A stretch of DNA of 64,000 nucleotides from Phycobacter azelaicus (lineage in GTDB: Bacteria; Pseudomonadota; Alphaproteobacteria; Rhodobacterales; Rhodobacteraceae), in contig NZ_WKFH01000003.1 in the NCBI RefSeq assembly GCF_014884385.1, positions 3,256,001 to 3,320,000 on the forward strand. Direction: 5' to 3'. Both the position numbers and the translations under genes were made by a program. Positions 38,444 through 47,567 of this stretch are shown here, in pieces. The number at the start of each line of letters is the position of its first letter. Positions within the stretch are counted from its first letter, which is position 1. Below the pieces are notes generated by a model. It was not told the DNA's origin. It saw only the letters and a list, made by a program, of their open reading frames with translations, and did no database searches.

Positions 38444-39490
38444 ATGGGACTGTTTATCCTCAGACGTGTCGGGGTCATGATCCTGACCGCTCTGTGTCTG
38501 ACATTCGTCGTGTTCTTCATGACGAATCTTTATCCGAACCTTGAAAAACTCGCCAAAACGCAAGGCAACTTCCGCATGTCGGACGAGGCCGTCGCAAGCT
38601 GGCTCGAAAAGGGCGGCTACCTGCAATCGACGCCCAAGAAATACCTCGAATGGGTAGGCCTGGCGCCCTCCTATCAGCATGTGGCCGAGGACGGCACCAT
38701 CACCGGGCGCTGCATCACACCGGGCATGGACCCCGCCGAGGCGCCACGGTTCTGCGGGATCCTGCAGGGCTACTGGGGCTATTCCACCGTTTTCAAGGAT
38801 GAGGTCAGTTCCATCATCGCAACGCGCCTGTCTCTGACCGGGACGCTTATGTTCTGGGTGATGATCGTCATGGTGCCATCCGCGCTGATCCTTGGCGTTC
38901 TGGCGGGAATGAAGGAAGGCTCAGCCACGGACAGGACGCTCTCGACCTTTGCCATCACCACCACGGCGACACCTGAATATGTCTCTGGCGTCTTGTTCAT
39001 CGCGATCTTTTCCTCATCTGCGGTGGGCCTCAAATGGTTCAAGGGCACCGCAACCAGCGCCATGGAAAGCCCGAATATCGAGAATTTCCTGCTGCCGGTA
39101 CTGACAATCGCCCTTTACGGCATGGGCTATATCGCCCGGATGACCCGCGCCTCGATGACCGAGGTGATGACGGCGCAGTATATCCGAACCGCGCGCCTGA
39201 AAGGCGTGAGTTTTCCAAACATCGTCATGAAACACGCTCTACGCAACGCGCTGATCGCGCCCTTCACGGTGATCATGCTGCAGTTTCCCTGGCTTCTGAA
39301 CGGCGTCGTGATCGTCGAGACCCTGTTCAATTACAAGGGCTTTGGCTGGACGCTGGTGCAGGCGGCGGGCAACAACGATATCGAACTCCTCCTGGGGGTT
39401 TCGGTCGTCTCCGTCCTCGTGGTGCTGATCACGCAGCTGATTTCCGACATCGGCTATGTGTACCTCAACCCGCGCATTCGCATTTCCTGA
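38444..39490 (+). CDS. ABC transporter permease, DppB-like
   Basis: A 348-residue inner-membrane permease of the oligopeptide family. An N-terminal span (GLFILRRVGVMILTALCLTF) is followed by a periplasmic loop of about 100 residues, then five spans. The EAA loop reads YIRTARLKGVSFPNIVMKHA, the ATPase contact site. It is 15 bases upstream of the second permease gene. Confidence 0.93.
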   Translation: MGLFILRRVGVMILTALCLTFVVFFMTNLYPNLEKLAKTQGNFRMSDEAVASWLEKGGYLQSTPKKYLEWVGLAPSYQHVAEDGTITGRCITPGMDPAEAPRFCGILQGYWGYSTVFKDEVSSIIATRLSLTGTLMFWVMIVMVPSALILGVLAGMKEGSATDRTLSTFAITTTATPEYVSGVLFIAIFSSSAVGLKWFKGTATSAMESPNIENFLLPVLTIALYGMGYIARMTRASMTEVMTAQYIRTARLKGVSFPNIVMKHALRNALIAPFTVIMLQFPWLLNGVVIVETLFNYKGFGWTLVQAAGNNDIELLLGVSVVSVLVVLITQLISDIGYVYLNPRIRIS

Positions 39491-39505
39491 AGACGGAGAA
39501 AGACA

Positions 39506-40942
39506 ATGGAACCACTTAGCTGGACCGGATCAATCGCCTTTCTCAACCCGCTTTTGTTTGCGGCTTTGGGACTTCTGGCGATTTCAATCCTTCTTTGGAT
39601 CCTCATAGGTGCGGTAACGCCCGAGGATCGCACCATCACCAATGCCGGCGGCACGCTCAGCCTGTCGGCTGGCCCGCAAGGGCTGGCGGCGCTCGCGGTG
39701 CGCATCACTTTCCTGGCCTCAGCCGTGATCCTGCTGGCCTATATCGTGCTGGGTCTTTTCATGGGCACGGATGCCGGCATCATCGGCGCACTGTCGCAGC
39801 GAATGCTCCCTGTCTGGGCTGCGCTGATCGTCCTATTCACCCTGTCGATCGCCTTCAAACGGCGCATTGGCCTTTATGGCAAGCTCTTCGACAGCCCCAT
39901 CGGCATGATCGGTTTCGGCCTTGTCATGTTCTGGGTGTTCACAGGCATCTTTGGGGCCTTTGACCTGATCGTCACACATGACTCCCTGTCGCAGGCCTCG
40001 GGGATGAAGAACAAGGCCCCCGGAACACCGCTGCGCGGCGCCGAGGAAGGGGATTTTGCCTGGTATCTGTTAGGCGGGGATAACCTCGCGCGCGATGTGT
40101 TCAGCCGCATGGTCAAAGGGGCATGGGAGGTGGTGAAGATCGCACCATTGGCCACGATATTCGCCTTCATGGTCGGGATCACCCTTGGCCTGCCTGCCGG
40201 GTACTACGGCGGCAAACTCGACACCTTCCTGTCCTTCCTTGCCAACCTGATTCTGGCCTTCCCGGTAATCCTGTTATTCTACCTGTTGGTGACGCCGGAA
40301 ATCGTGGCAACCGGCCTGCCGCAATACATGGGCGTGGTCCTGTTCGCCTTTCCGATGGTGTTCTTTGGCGTGCTACTGAACGCCCGCTATCGAACACAGC
40401 CACAAAAGAACCTGATTATCCTTGCCGTGGTCCTGGTGCCGCTGTTTCTGATGTATATGTCGCTGATCAACGCGGCGGGCTCCAAGATCGACTTCTGGCC
40501 GCTGGATTTCTTTGACGTGCCCGGCGGGATCCTTGTGGTTTTTGTCTCGGTGGTCTTTGTTAACTCCCCCACCGTGTTCCGCATCGTGCGGGGGCTGACC
40601 ATGGACATCAAGACGCGCGATTACGTCGCCGCCGCCCAGACACGCGGAGAGCGCCCCTGGTACATCATGCTCTGGGAGGTTCTGCCCAACGCACGTGGCC
40701 CGCTGATCGTCGATTTCTGCCTGCGTATCGGCTACACCACTATCCTGCTTGGAACCTTGGGCTTCTTCGGCCTTGGCCTGCCGCCCGAAAGCCCCGACTG
40801 GGGGTCGACCATCAACGAGGGGCGCAAGCTTCTGTCGGTCTACCTGCACCCCGCACTACCGCCCGCCATTGCCCTGCTCAGCCTCGTTCTGGGGCTGAAC
40901 CTGCTGGCCGACGGGCTGCGTGAAGAAAGCCTGAGGGATTGA
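39506..40942 (+). CDS. ABC transporter permease, DppC-like with extended N-terminus and central insertion
   Basis: A 478-residue permease, whereas typical DppC proteins have about 300. The extra length lies in two places: about 115 residues with three hydrophobic segments at the N-terminus (SIAFLNPLLFAALGLLAIS onward), and an insertion between the usual spans that includes the polar RYRTQPQKN and a further span. The core keeps the GGDNLARDVFSRMVKGAWEV signature and the EAA loop DYVAAAQTRGERPWYIMLWE. It pairs with the DppB-like gene upstream and is four bases before the ATPase gene. Confidence 0.92.
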   Translation: MEPLSWTGSIAFLNPLLFAALGLLAISILLWILIGAVTPEDRTITNAGGTLSLSAGPQGLAALAVRITFLASAVILLAYIVLGLFMGTDAGIIGALSQRMLPVWAALIVLFTLSIAFKRRIGLYGKLFDSPIGMIGFGLVMFWVFTGIFGAFDLIVTHDSLSQASGMKNKAPGTPLRGAEEGDFAWYLLGGDNLARDVFSRMVKGAWEVVKIAPLATIFAFMVGITLGLPAGYYGGKLDTFLSFLANLILAFPVILLFYLLVTPEIVATGLPQYMGVVLFAFPMVFFGVLLNARYRTQPQKNLIILAVVLVPLFLMYMSLINAAGSKIDFWPLDFFDVPGGILVVFVSVVFVNSPTVFRIVRGLTMDIKTRDYVAAAQTRGERPWYIMLWEVLPNARGPLIVDFCLRIGYTTILLGTLGFFGLGLPPESPDWGSTINEGRKLLSVYLHPALPPAIALLSLVLGLNLLADGLREESLRD

Positions 40943-40946
40943 TGAC

Positions 40947-43034
40947 ATGAGCAAGCTTGACTACACCGACGGCCCAATCCTGGAAATCGACCGCCTGTCG
41001 ATCTCCTTCTTCACGCGGCTACGCGAAATCCCGGCGGTGATGGATTTTTCCGTCTCCGTCATGCCCGGCGAGGCGGTTGGCCTTGTGGGCGAGAGCGGCT
41101 GCGGCAAATCCACCGTCGCCCTTGGGGTGATGCAGGATCTGGGCAAGAACGGCCGCATCGTGGGCGGTTCGATCAAGTTCAAGGGCCGCGACCTGGGCGA
41201 AATGAGCGTCGAGGAGCTGCGCGACATTCGCGGCAATGAGATCGCGATGATCTACCAGGAGCCGATGGCGAGCCTCAACCCGGCGATGAAGATCGGCAAG
41301 CAGCTCATGGAAGTGCCGATGATCCACGAGGGCGTCAGCGAGGGTGAAGCCTATAAGCGCGCCCTTGAAGTGGTGACCGATGTGCGCCTGCCCGACCCCG
41401 AGCGTATGCTGAACAGCTATCCGCACCAACTGTCGGGCGGCCAGCAGCAGCGGATCGTGATCGCCATGGCGCTGATGTCGAAACCGGCGCTGTTGATCCT
41501 GGATGAGCCGACCACGGCGCTGGATGTGACGGTGGAGGCTGCTGTAGTTGAACTGGTCAAGGATCTGGGCAAAAAATACGGCACCTCGATGCTGTTCATC
41601 TCGCACAACCTTGGCCTTGTGCTGGAAACCTGCGACCGGCTTTGTGTGATGTACTCGGGCGAAGCGGTTGAGCGCGGCAGTATCGAGGATGTCTTTGACG
41701 AGATGCAGCATCCCTATACGCAAGCGCTGTTCCGCTCGATCCCGCTGCCGGGTGCTGACAAGAACGCACGCCCCCTGGTGGCCATTCCCGGCAACTTCCC
41801 CCTGCCCCACGAACGCCCGCCGGGCTGCAACTTCGGACCGCGCTGCGATTACTTCGAGGCAGGGCGCTGCGATGCAGGCGATATCCCGATGGCCGATGTG
41901 CCCGGCAATGATCGCCATGCCACCCGCTGCCTTAAGTTCCAAGAGATCGACTGGAACGCGCCGATCACCGTCGGGGAGCAGAAGGAAAAGACCGCGCCCG
42001 GCAAGGTGGTCCTGAAGATGGACCAGTTGAAGAAATACTACGAGGTGGCGGCGAACGCCCTCTTCGGTGGCGGCGCCAAAAAGGTCGTGAAGGCGAACGA
42101 GACCCTGTCGTTCGAGGCCCGCGAATCCGAAACACTGGCCATCGTGGGCGAATCCGGTTGCGGCAAATCCACCTTTGCCAAGGTTCTGATGGGGCTGGAA
42201 ACGGCGACGGATGGCGAAATCCTGCTCGACAATCAAAACATCGAACAGACCCCCATCGAGGCGCGCGACACCAAGACCATTTCCGACGTGCAGATGGTGT
42301 TCCAGAATCCCTTTGATACGCTGAACCCATCAATGACCGTAGGGCGGCAGATCACCCGCGCGCTGGAGATTTTCGGGATCGGCGACAGCGACGCAGAGCG
42401 TAAACAGCGCATGCTGGAACTGCTGGACCTGGTGAAACTACCCCGCGCCTTTGCCGACCGCATGCCGAGGCAGCTCTCGGGCGGGCAGAAACAGCGGGTG
42501 GGCATTGCCCGTGCATTCGCGGGCGGTGCGCGCATCGTGGTGGCGGACGAGCCGGTTTCAGCACTCGATGTCTCGGTTCAGGCGGCGGTGACGGATCTGT
42601 TGATGGAGATTCAGCGCAACGAAAAGACCACGCTTCTTTTCATCAGCCACGATCTGTCGATCGTGCGATACCTCTCCGACCGGGTGATGGTCATGTACCT
42701 CGGCCATGTGGTGGAACTGGGGGATACCGACCAGGTCTTCTCGCCGCCCTATCACCCCTACACCGAAGCCCTGCTCAGCGCGGTGCCCATCGCCGATACC
42801 TCGGTCGAGAAGGAGCATATCGTGCTGGAGGGCGACATTCCTTCGGCGATGAATCCGCCCCCCGGCTGCCCGTTCCAGACGCGCTGCCGCTGGAAATCCG
42901 AAGTCCCCGGCGGCCTGTGCGAACGCGAGGTTCCCCCGGTACGACAGTTGGAGGCTGGCCATCAGATTAAATGTCACCTCAGCGATGAGGTGCTTGAGCG
43001 GATGAGCCCGGTTATCAAGATCGCAGCAGAGTGA
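40947..43034 (+). CDS. Fused double ABC ATPase (DppD-DppF-like)
   Basis: A 695-residue protein with two complete oligopeptide-type ATPase domains in one chain. The first has Walker A GESGCGKST (48-56), the signature LSGGQQQR and Walker B LLILDEPT. The second has Walker A from about residue 401, LSGGQKQR and IVVADEPVSALD. Each half ends in the cysteine-rich tail of Dpp/Opp ATPases (PPGCNFGPRCDYFEAGRCDA; PPGCPFQTRCRW), which in relatives binds a 4Fe-4S cluster. The operon ends in an inverted repeat before a convergent gene. Confidence 0.95.
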   Translation: MSKLDYTDGPILEIDRLSISFFTRLREIPAVMDFSVSVMPGEAVGLVGESGCGKSTVALGVMQDLGKNGRIVGGSIKFKGRDLGEMSVEELRDIRGNEIAMIYQEPMASLNPAMKIGKQLMEVPMIHEGVSEGEAYKRALEVVTDVRLPDPERMLNSYPHQLSGGQQQRIVIAMALMSKPALLILDEPTTALDVTVEAAVVELVKDLGKKYGTSMLFISHNLGLVLETCDRLCVMYSGEAVERGSIEDVFDEMQHPYTQALFRSIPLPGADKNARPLVAIPGNFPLPHERPPGCNFGPRCDYFEAGRCDAGDIPMADVPGNDRHATRCLKFQEIDWNAPITVGEQKEKTAPGKVVLKMDQLKKYYEVAANALFGGGAKKVVKANETLSFEARESETLAIVGESGCGKSTFAKVLMGLETATDGEILLDNQNIEQTPIEARDTKTISDVQMVFQNPFDTLNPSMTVGRQITRALEIFGIGDSDAERKQRMLELLDLVKLPRAFADRMPRQLSGGQKQRVGIARAFAGGARIVVADEPVSALDVSVQAAVTDLLMEIQRNEKTTLLFISHDLSIVRYLSDRVMVMYLGHVVELGDTDQVFSPPYHPYTEALLSAVPIADTSVEKEHIVLEGDIPSAMNPPPGCPFQTRCRWKSEVPGGLCEREVPPVRQLEAGHQIKCHLSDEVLERMSPVIKIAAE

Positions 43035-43051
43035 AGCACACAAGGACCGGG

Positions 43052-43097
43052 ATGTAAGAACCGGCCAGCGCAAAGCCCGGTCGGCCGGTTCTTACAT
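43052..43097 (+). repeat. 15-bp perfect inverted repeat after the ABC operon
   Basis: ATGTAAGAACCGGCC (43052-43066) pairs perfectly with 43083-43097 around a 16-base loop. No T run follows on either strand. Lying 18 bases after the ATPase stop and 22 bases before the stop of the convergent peroxidase gene, it is well placed to stop both transcripts or to stabilise 3' ends. Confidence 0.8.
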
Positions 43098-43118
43098 GTC
43101 TTGAATCCAAGAAGCCCT

Positions 43119-44300
43119 CTATGGTTCCAGATAGACCTCATAACGCTGATCCGTCAGCGTTTTCAGAAAGGCCACAAGCGCATCGATACGGCGGGCATCC
43201 AGCGCCGGACCATGTGTCAGCTCAGTCTGAGAAACTGTCTCTGGAACAGGGATATCGCCCCAGGTTTTCCCTGTTTCCGGGTTGATCTGCGCCGCCTCCG
43301 ATTTGCTGTTGTAGCGATTGTAAAAGGCGATGACAGTGCGCAGCTCCTGAAACACACCGTTGTGCATATAGGGACCTGTCACAGCCACATTGCGAAGGGT
43401 CGGCGTTTTGAACTTACCTCTTGCGCCTGGATCCGAAACCGCAGGGTTCGCGAATAGACCCTCATCTACCGTGCCGAGGGCAACGCCGTTCTCGGCCCGT
43501 CCCAGACCATTCTCTGGCACGCCGATATTGTGATAGCTGTAATCGGTAAAGGTCTCCTGAGGATCAATCGCGCTGCGTTTGAGTTGATGGCACTGATTGC
43601 AGTTGGTGAACTGCTCAGAGAAGAACAGAACCCGGCCTAGCTCTTCTTCTTTGGAGAGCTCGACTTCGCCGCGCAGAAAGCGGTCGTATTTGCTGTCAAA
43701 GGGGGAAAAGGCGCTGCTGCGTTCAAAGGCGGCAATCGCCTTTGTCATCGCCTCAAAACCGAGATTCGCATTCTCCAGCACGGATACGCCGAAATGCGCC
43801 TGAAAGGCCGTGACATAGTCTGGGTTCTCTCTCAGGCGGGTGACAGCCTGTTCCTTGCTGGCCAGCCCCATTTCCATTGGATTGAGCGGCGGTCCGCCCG
43901 CCTGTTCCTCTAGGCCCGCAGCGCGCCCGTCCCAGAACATGCCACCGGCCCAAGTTCCGTCGTCTTTCCGGTGAAATCGCGGTGCAAATGCCGCATATGA
44001 GGCGGTCGGCGCATTCCGGTCCCCCAGGGATTTCCCGTCGTCGCCAAGCGAAAACGCCCCATCCGCTGAACGGCGCGGATCTGCAAACCCATACTCCGGA
44101 TCATGGCAACTGGCGCAGGATTGGGTGCGGTTTGCAGAAAGGTTCGGATCGTGAAACAGGGCTTCGCCGAGGTCTTCAAGCGTCGAAAAAACAGAAGCGG
44201 CCGCCTCGCCACCCTGGGCAATTTGACCCCAAAGGCCAAAGCAGAGAAATAGCAGTGCAACGGCAGGTCGCGCTAAAAGATTTTGCGTCGGGAAAGGCAT
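43119..44300 (-). CDS. Di-heme cytochrome c peroxidase family protein
   Basis: A 393-residue periplasmic protein with signal peptide (MPFPTQNLLARPAVALLFLC...) and two heme c sites: CASCH at residues 62-66 and CNQCH at 234-238. The MauG/CcpA-type signatures GLFANPAVSDPGARGKFKTP, LRNVAVTGPYMHNGVFQ and LDARRIDALVAFLKTL are present. Family members reduce hydrogen peroxide with electrons from cytochrome c, or oxidise protein residues as MauG and MbnH do. I start at ATG 44300; its ribosome-binding site is weak, and 28 residues upstream in frame look non-coding. Its maturation would need the Ccm system encoded at 2.7-5.1 kb. Confidence 0.92.
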   Translation of the reverse strand: MPFPTQNLLARPAVALLFLCFGLWGQIAQGGEAAASVFSTLEDLGEALFHDPNLSANRTQSCASCHDPEYGFADPRRSADGAFSLGDDGKSLGDRNAPTASYAAFAPRFHRKDDGTWAGGMFWDGRAAGLEEQAGGPPLNPMEMGLASKEQAVTRLRENPDYVTAFQAHFGVSVLENANLGFEAMTKAIAAFERSSAFSPFDSKYDRFLRGEVELSKEEELGRVLFFSEQFTNCNQCHQLKRSAIDPQETFTDYSYHNIGVPENGLGRAENGVALGTVDEGLFANPAVSDPGARGKFKTPTLRNVAVTGPYMHNGVFQELRTVIAFYNRYNSKSEAAQINPETGKTWGDIPVPETVSQTELTHGPALDARRIDALVAFLKTLTDQRYEVYLEP

Positions 44301-44426
44301 CAAGAGACTTTCGATTCTGGGCCATTTCCTGGACCGTCTTGCAGATCCATAGGCCAGACCTTGATCGAGCGCAATTCCCGACAATAAAGATCAACTACCG
44401 GTCGCAGCTGACACAGCCTACACGCT

Positions 44427-44801
44427 TCAACTCAATAGCAAGACTACAATCATCAGCAAATTCATTGAGGAAAACTGCATCAATCGAGGTCGTTTGGCAC
44501 TGTGAACTGCGGCAAACACTGCGAGGCAAACCGATAGCAACAGCCCCAGTAGCGAAAGAGACCCCAAAATCAGCCCGGTGGTGCCGCTTCCAGGTCCCCA
44601 GGGAGAATGCTGGAAGGACATTCCAAGAAGTCCAAAGCCGATCAAGATGCCAAGGATCGCACCTGCAAGCGTTGTAGCCACACTGCGCGTTCTTTCTTTA
44701 TGGCGCGCCCCAAGAACGCTATCCACGATTTCCCGAGACGGGACAGCGGACGGGGTCCACTGCAGGCGATCAAGACGTTCATCAAAACTGTAGGCTGTCA
44801 C
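44427..44801 (-). CDS. Small hydrophobic membrane protein, function unknown
   Basis: A 124-residue product, polar for the first 40 residues (TAYSFDERLDRLQWTPSAVP) and then three hydrophobic segments (VATTLAGAILGILIGFGLLG, TGLILGSLSLLGLLLSVCLA, MNLLMIVVLLLS). I take the GTG at 44801 as start because GGAGG is seven bases before it; a TTG 20 codons upstream has no such site. No recognised domain. It is separate from its neighbours on both sides. Confidence 0.7.
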   Translation of the reverse strand: MTAYSFDERLDRLQWTPSAVPSREIVDSVLGARHKERTRSVATTLAGAILGILIGFGLLGMSFQHSPWGPGSGTTGLILGSLSLLGLLLSVCLAVFAAVHSAKRPRLMQFSSMNLLMIVVLLLS

Positions 44802-44954
44802 GGCAATTCCTCCTGAAACTGACGCGGTTTTCCGCTCCAAATCAGGCAAGATCGTGACCAAGAATCGAAGTTAACGCGGCATTTACAATTATTACGAAAT
44901 TATGAACCCTCAGGCGGCGGGAAGCGCTTTCAAGACCGCCACAGCGCGACCCTC

Positions 44955-45632
44955 CTAGCTGCCCCAGATCTTGAGCACATAGGCCTGAGTTTCCTTGTAA
45001 GGCGGTACACCACCGTGTTTTTCTACCGCTTCTGGGCCTGCATTGTATGCCGCGAGCGCCAAACGCCAAGAGCCGAATTTACGAAACTGCCGCGCCAGAT
45101 ACCGCGCGCCTCCTTCCAGGTTTTCGACCGGCACGGTTGGATCCACGCCAAGAGACTTCGCCGTTTGCGGCATCAGTTGCGCCAGACCCAGCGCGCCCTT
45201 GTGGGATTTAGCCTTCGGGTTCCAGTTGCTCTCTTGTTGCACTAGGCGCAGAAACAGGTCTTCGGGAACGCCGTGTTTGCGTGCCGCTGCCCTGGCCATG
45301 GGCAGGAACTCACCCCGGTACTTTCCTGTATAAACCAGCGCCCCAGCAGCGTCCGAGCCATAGGCAGACGGGGGTTTGAGCCGTGCGGAATGTTCGTATT
45401 GCTTTGCCGCGCGACTATCGAGAACCCGAGTGTGGGCCGCAAAAAGGCTGCGCTGGTTCTTGGTGGAGAACATGTCGGCGCTAGCGGGGTGACCCAAGGC
45501 CAACAAAGCAACAAGCGTGCACGAAAAAGCGGAGGGCGCCGCAAATGCACCGATGGGCTGCTTGGACCGCACAAAGCGCTGTTTGGAAGGCAGGCCCTCT
45601 GGTGCCTTGCCGGTCGATAACTGGCTGAACAT
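44955..45632 (-). CDS. Lytic transglycosylase (SLT domain)
   Basis: A 225-residue secreted muramidase-type enzyme. The signal region is unusually long (about 50 residues, ending LGHPASA). The catalytic domain has Glu in [16 protein letters not shown], then [20 protein letters not shown] and [21 protein letters not shown], the three classical SLT motifs. It cleaves peptidoglycan glycan strands between MurNAc and GlcNAc, forming anhydro-MurNAc. Start ATG 45632 is uncertain; ATG 45647 is possible. Confidence 0.92.
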   Translation of the reverse strand: MFSQLSTGKAPEGLPSKQRFVRSKQPIGAFAAPSAFSCTLVALLALGHPASADMFSTKNQRSLFAAHTRVLDSRAAKQYEHSARLKPPSAYGSDAAGALVYTGKYRGEFLPMARAAARKHGVPEDLFLRLVQQESNWNPKAKSHKGALGLAQLMPQTAKSLGVDPTVPVENLEGGARYLARQFRKFGSWRLALAAYNAGPEAVEKHGGVPPYKETQAYVLKIWGS

Positions 45633-45884
45633 CCGCGCCCCTCGCACCTGTCGTGAATTCGGAACTTATGCTGGCGCTGGACTATACCCAATCTTGATTG
45701 AATTGGAACCTTTCACTGCTCATCGGCAGATCCCTGCCAGCATCCGCGCGCCCAGCCTGCCTAGAAGCTTGCTTTCATCGCGGGCTGGGGGCCTGTAGGG
45801 TGTCGCTAACGCGCTGCAGGCCAGATTCGTTCGGGTCCGGCCGCGCAATCAAACAAGAACTGACAAGAACAAGGACAGGACCCA

Positions 45885-46400
45885 ATGGCCGGCTCAGTCA
45901 ACAAAGTCATCCTCATCGGCAATCTGGGCCGCGACCCGGAAGTGCGGACCTTTCAGAACGGTGGCAAGGTGTGCAACCTTCGGATCGCCACGTCGGAAAC
46001 CTGGAAAGACCGCAACACCGGGGAGCGTCGCGAAAAGACGGAATGGCACAGCGTAGCCGTCTTCAACGAGGGGCTGGTCCGAGTTTGCGAGCAGTATCTC
46101 CGTAAGGGTTCTAAGGTCTATATCGAAGGCCAGCTGCAAACCCGCAAATGGCAGGATCAGAACGGTCAGGACCGTTATTCCACCGAAGTGGTCCTGCAGG
46201 GCTTTGGCTCGACCCTGACAATGCTGGACGGCCGCGGCGAAGGTGGCGGCGGTCAGAGTGGCGGCGGCTACGGCGGTGGCAGCGCAGGCGGAGGCTACGG
46301 CGGCGGTGGCTATGACAGCGGGCCTCAGGGTGGCGGCGGCTTCGGCGGCGGTCAGGGTGGCCCCTCGCACAATATCGATGACGACGAGATTCCCTTCTAG
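45885..46400 (+). CDS. ssb: Single-stranded DNA-binding protein
   Basis: The OB-fold protein that coats single-stranded DNA in replication and repair. Residues 1-110 contain [20 protein letters not shown] and [20 protein letters not shown]; a glycine-rich linker follows; the acidic tip DDDEIPF at the C-terminus is the interaction tail for partner proteins. Length 171 is normal. ATG 45885 follows AAGGACAGGA. Its terminator lies at 46439. Confidence 0.97.
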   Translation: MAGSVNKVILIGNLGRDPEVRTFQNGGKVCNLRIATSETWKDRNTGERREKTEWHSVAVFNEGLVRVCEQYLRKGSKVYIEGQLQTRKWQDQNGQDRYSTEVVLQGFGSTLTMLDGRGEGGGGQSGGGYGGGSAGGGYGGGGYDSGPQGGGGFGGGQGGPSHNIDDDEIPF

Positions 46401-46438
46401 CCAAGGGAACACGCCCTCCAGTTCACCGACGATGTCTC

Positions 46439-46467
46439 AAAAGGGCTGACAGCAGTCGGCCCTTTTT
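46439..46467 (+). terminator. Terminator of ssb
   Basis: AAAAGGGCTGAC pairs with GTCGGCCCTTTT around an AGCA loop, with one G-U pair, and the right arm runs into five T. It lies 38 bases after the ssb stop. Confidence 0.88.
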
Positions 46468-46657
46468 GCGTTCTGACAGTAGCCTTCCAAACGCAAAAGG
46501 GCTTGGTTATGAGAGTTTTGGCTAGCCTCCAGTTTGACAAACCGCATGAGGTTGGCGGCCAAAATTGCTTTGGTTTCTATACTTTCGGACACTAACAATG
46601 CCCTTTGCGTTAATATATTGTTAATCTCATGAAGTGCTCGGAAAAGGTTTGGTAGCA

Positions 46658-47365
46658 ATGGCAAGATTCGCATTAACGGCTCCGATTCTCATGACAGCAA
46701 CAGTCATCCCGATGACTGCAAATGCCGCCACCCTTTTCTCCCAGACCTACACAGGTGCAGAGTTTGCAGCTCAGGCAACCCTGGGGAGTAACGCAACACA
46801 AAGCGTCTCAGGCAACTCTGTTACCTACAGCCCAAGTGCGAGATATGCGACACTGGCACAGCTGTTCCCGCTCAGCCCCGGTCCGCGGGGCGCGATTTCC
46901 TTTTCCGTCACAATCAACTACGACGCCCTCACCAACGACAACGACCTTGCATTCGGCTTCACCGATGGGTCAGGGATTGTCGGCGCGATGCAGGCCGACA
47001 ATGCTGGCGGGTCTTTGTACCTGCTGAACGGGGCTGCCAATGATCTGACTTTGCAGCAAAGCCATATCGGATTTTCAAACGAGATCTCGGCGACCTTTAC
47101 CGTCGCGGATGGAAGCGGTCCCGCATCCCTGTCCTATTCCAACGGTAGCTACAGCGCCAACAACGTGCCGCTGTCTTCAACCCTTGATACCGACGGCGTG
47201 CTTGGTTTTGCACTTTACGGTAACAACACCAATGAATCCTACCGGATCAATTCCGTTGCCCTTGAGTTCGCAACAATCGCAGCCGTTCCGCTGCCAGCGG
47301 GAGGAATGCTCTTGCTGTCAGGTCTGCTCGGCGCTGCCGCGGTGCGCCGCCGCCGTCGAAGCTAA
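46658..47365 (+). CDS. VPLPA-CTERM surface or secreted protein
   Basis: A 235-residue protein with a signal peptide (MARFALTAPILMTATVIPMT ANA) and the C-terminal sorting tag VPLPAGGMLLLSGLLGAAAV followed by RRRRRS. This is the VPLPA variant of the PEP-CTERM/exosortase system found in Rhodobacterales; the tag is removed by an exosortase-like enzyme when the protein reaches the cell surface. The middle part (ISFSVTINYDALTNDNDLAF, LAFGFTDGSG) looks like a beta-sandwich, function unknown. I use ATG 46658. Region 46468-46657 holds nothing I can name. Confidence 0.88.
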   Translation: MARFALTAPILMTATVIPMTANAATLFSQTYTGAEFAAQATLGSNATQSVSGNSVTYSPSARYATLAQLFPLSPGPRGAISFSVTINYDALTNDNDLAFGFTDGSGIVGAMQADNAGGSLYLLNGAANDLTLQQSHIGFSNEISATFTVADGSGPASLSYSNGSYSANNVPLSSTLDTDGVLGFALYGNNTNESYRINSVALEFATIAAVPLPAGGMLLLSGLLGAAAVRRRRRS

Positions 47366-47436
47366 TCCGGCCATTTGCGCAAAGCCATTGTCCGCAGACG
47401 GGCTCCGCCTTCGGTTTTGCACCAAAACGAGAAAGC

Positions 47437-47466
47437 AAACCCGCCTGCGTCAACGGTGCGGGTTTC
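47437..47466 (+). terminator. Terminator of the VPLPA-CTERM gene
   Basis: AAACCCGC (47437-47444) pairs with GCGGGTTT (47458-47465) around a 13-base loop, followed by CTTC. The T run is short, so strength is moderate. It is 72 bases after the stop. Confidence 0.65.
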
Positions 47467-47567
47467 TTCGGTTCCGGCCCAGAAGTGTTTCGCGTTATAC
47501 CAGAGGCAAGAATGGATACTTCGCCTGACCGACAGGCGAGTCGCTTCAGACGCAAGGAACACTGCAC

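Noticed and set aside
45853..45870. GAAC repeat upstream of ssb as a LexA box
   Set aside because: The two GAAC are six bases apart, not seven, and overlap the ribosome-binding region; it does not fit the operator rule.
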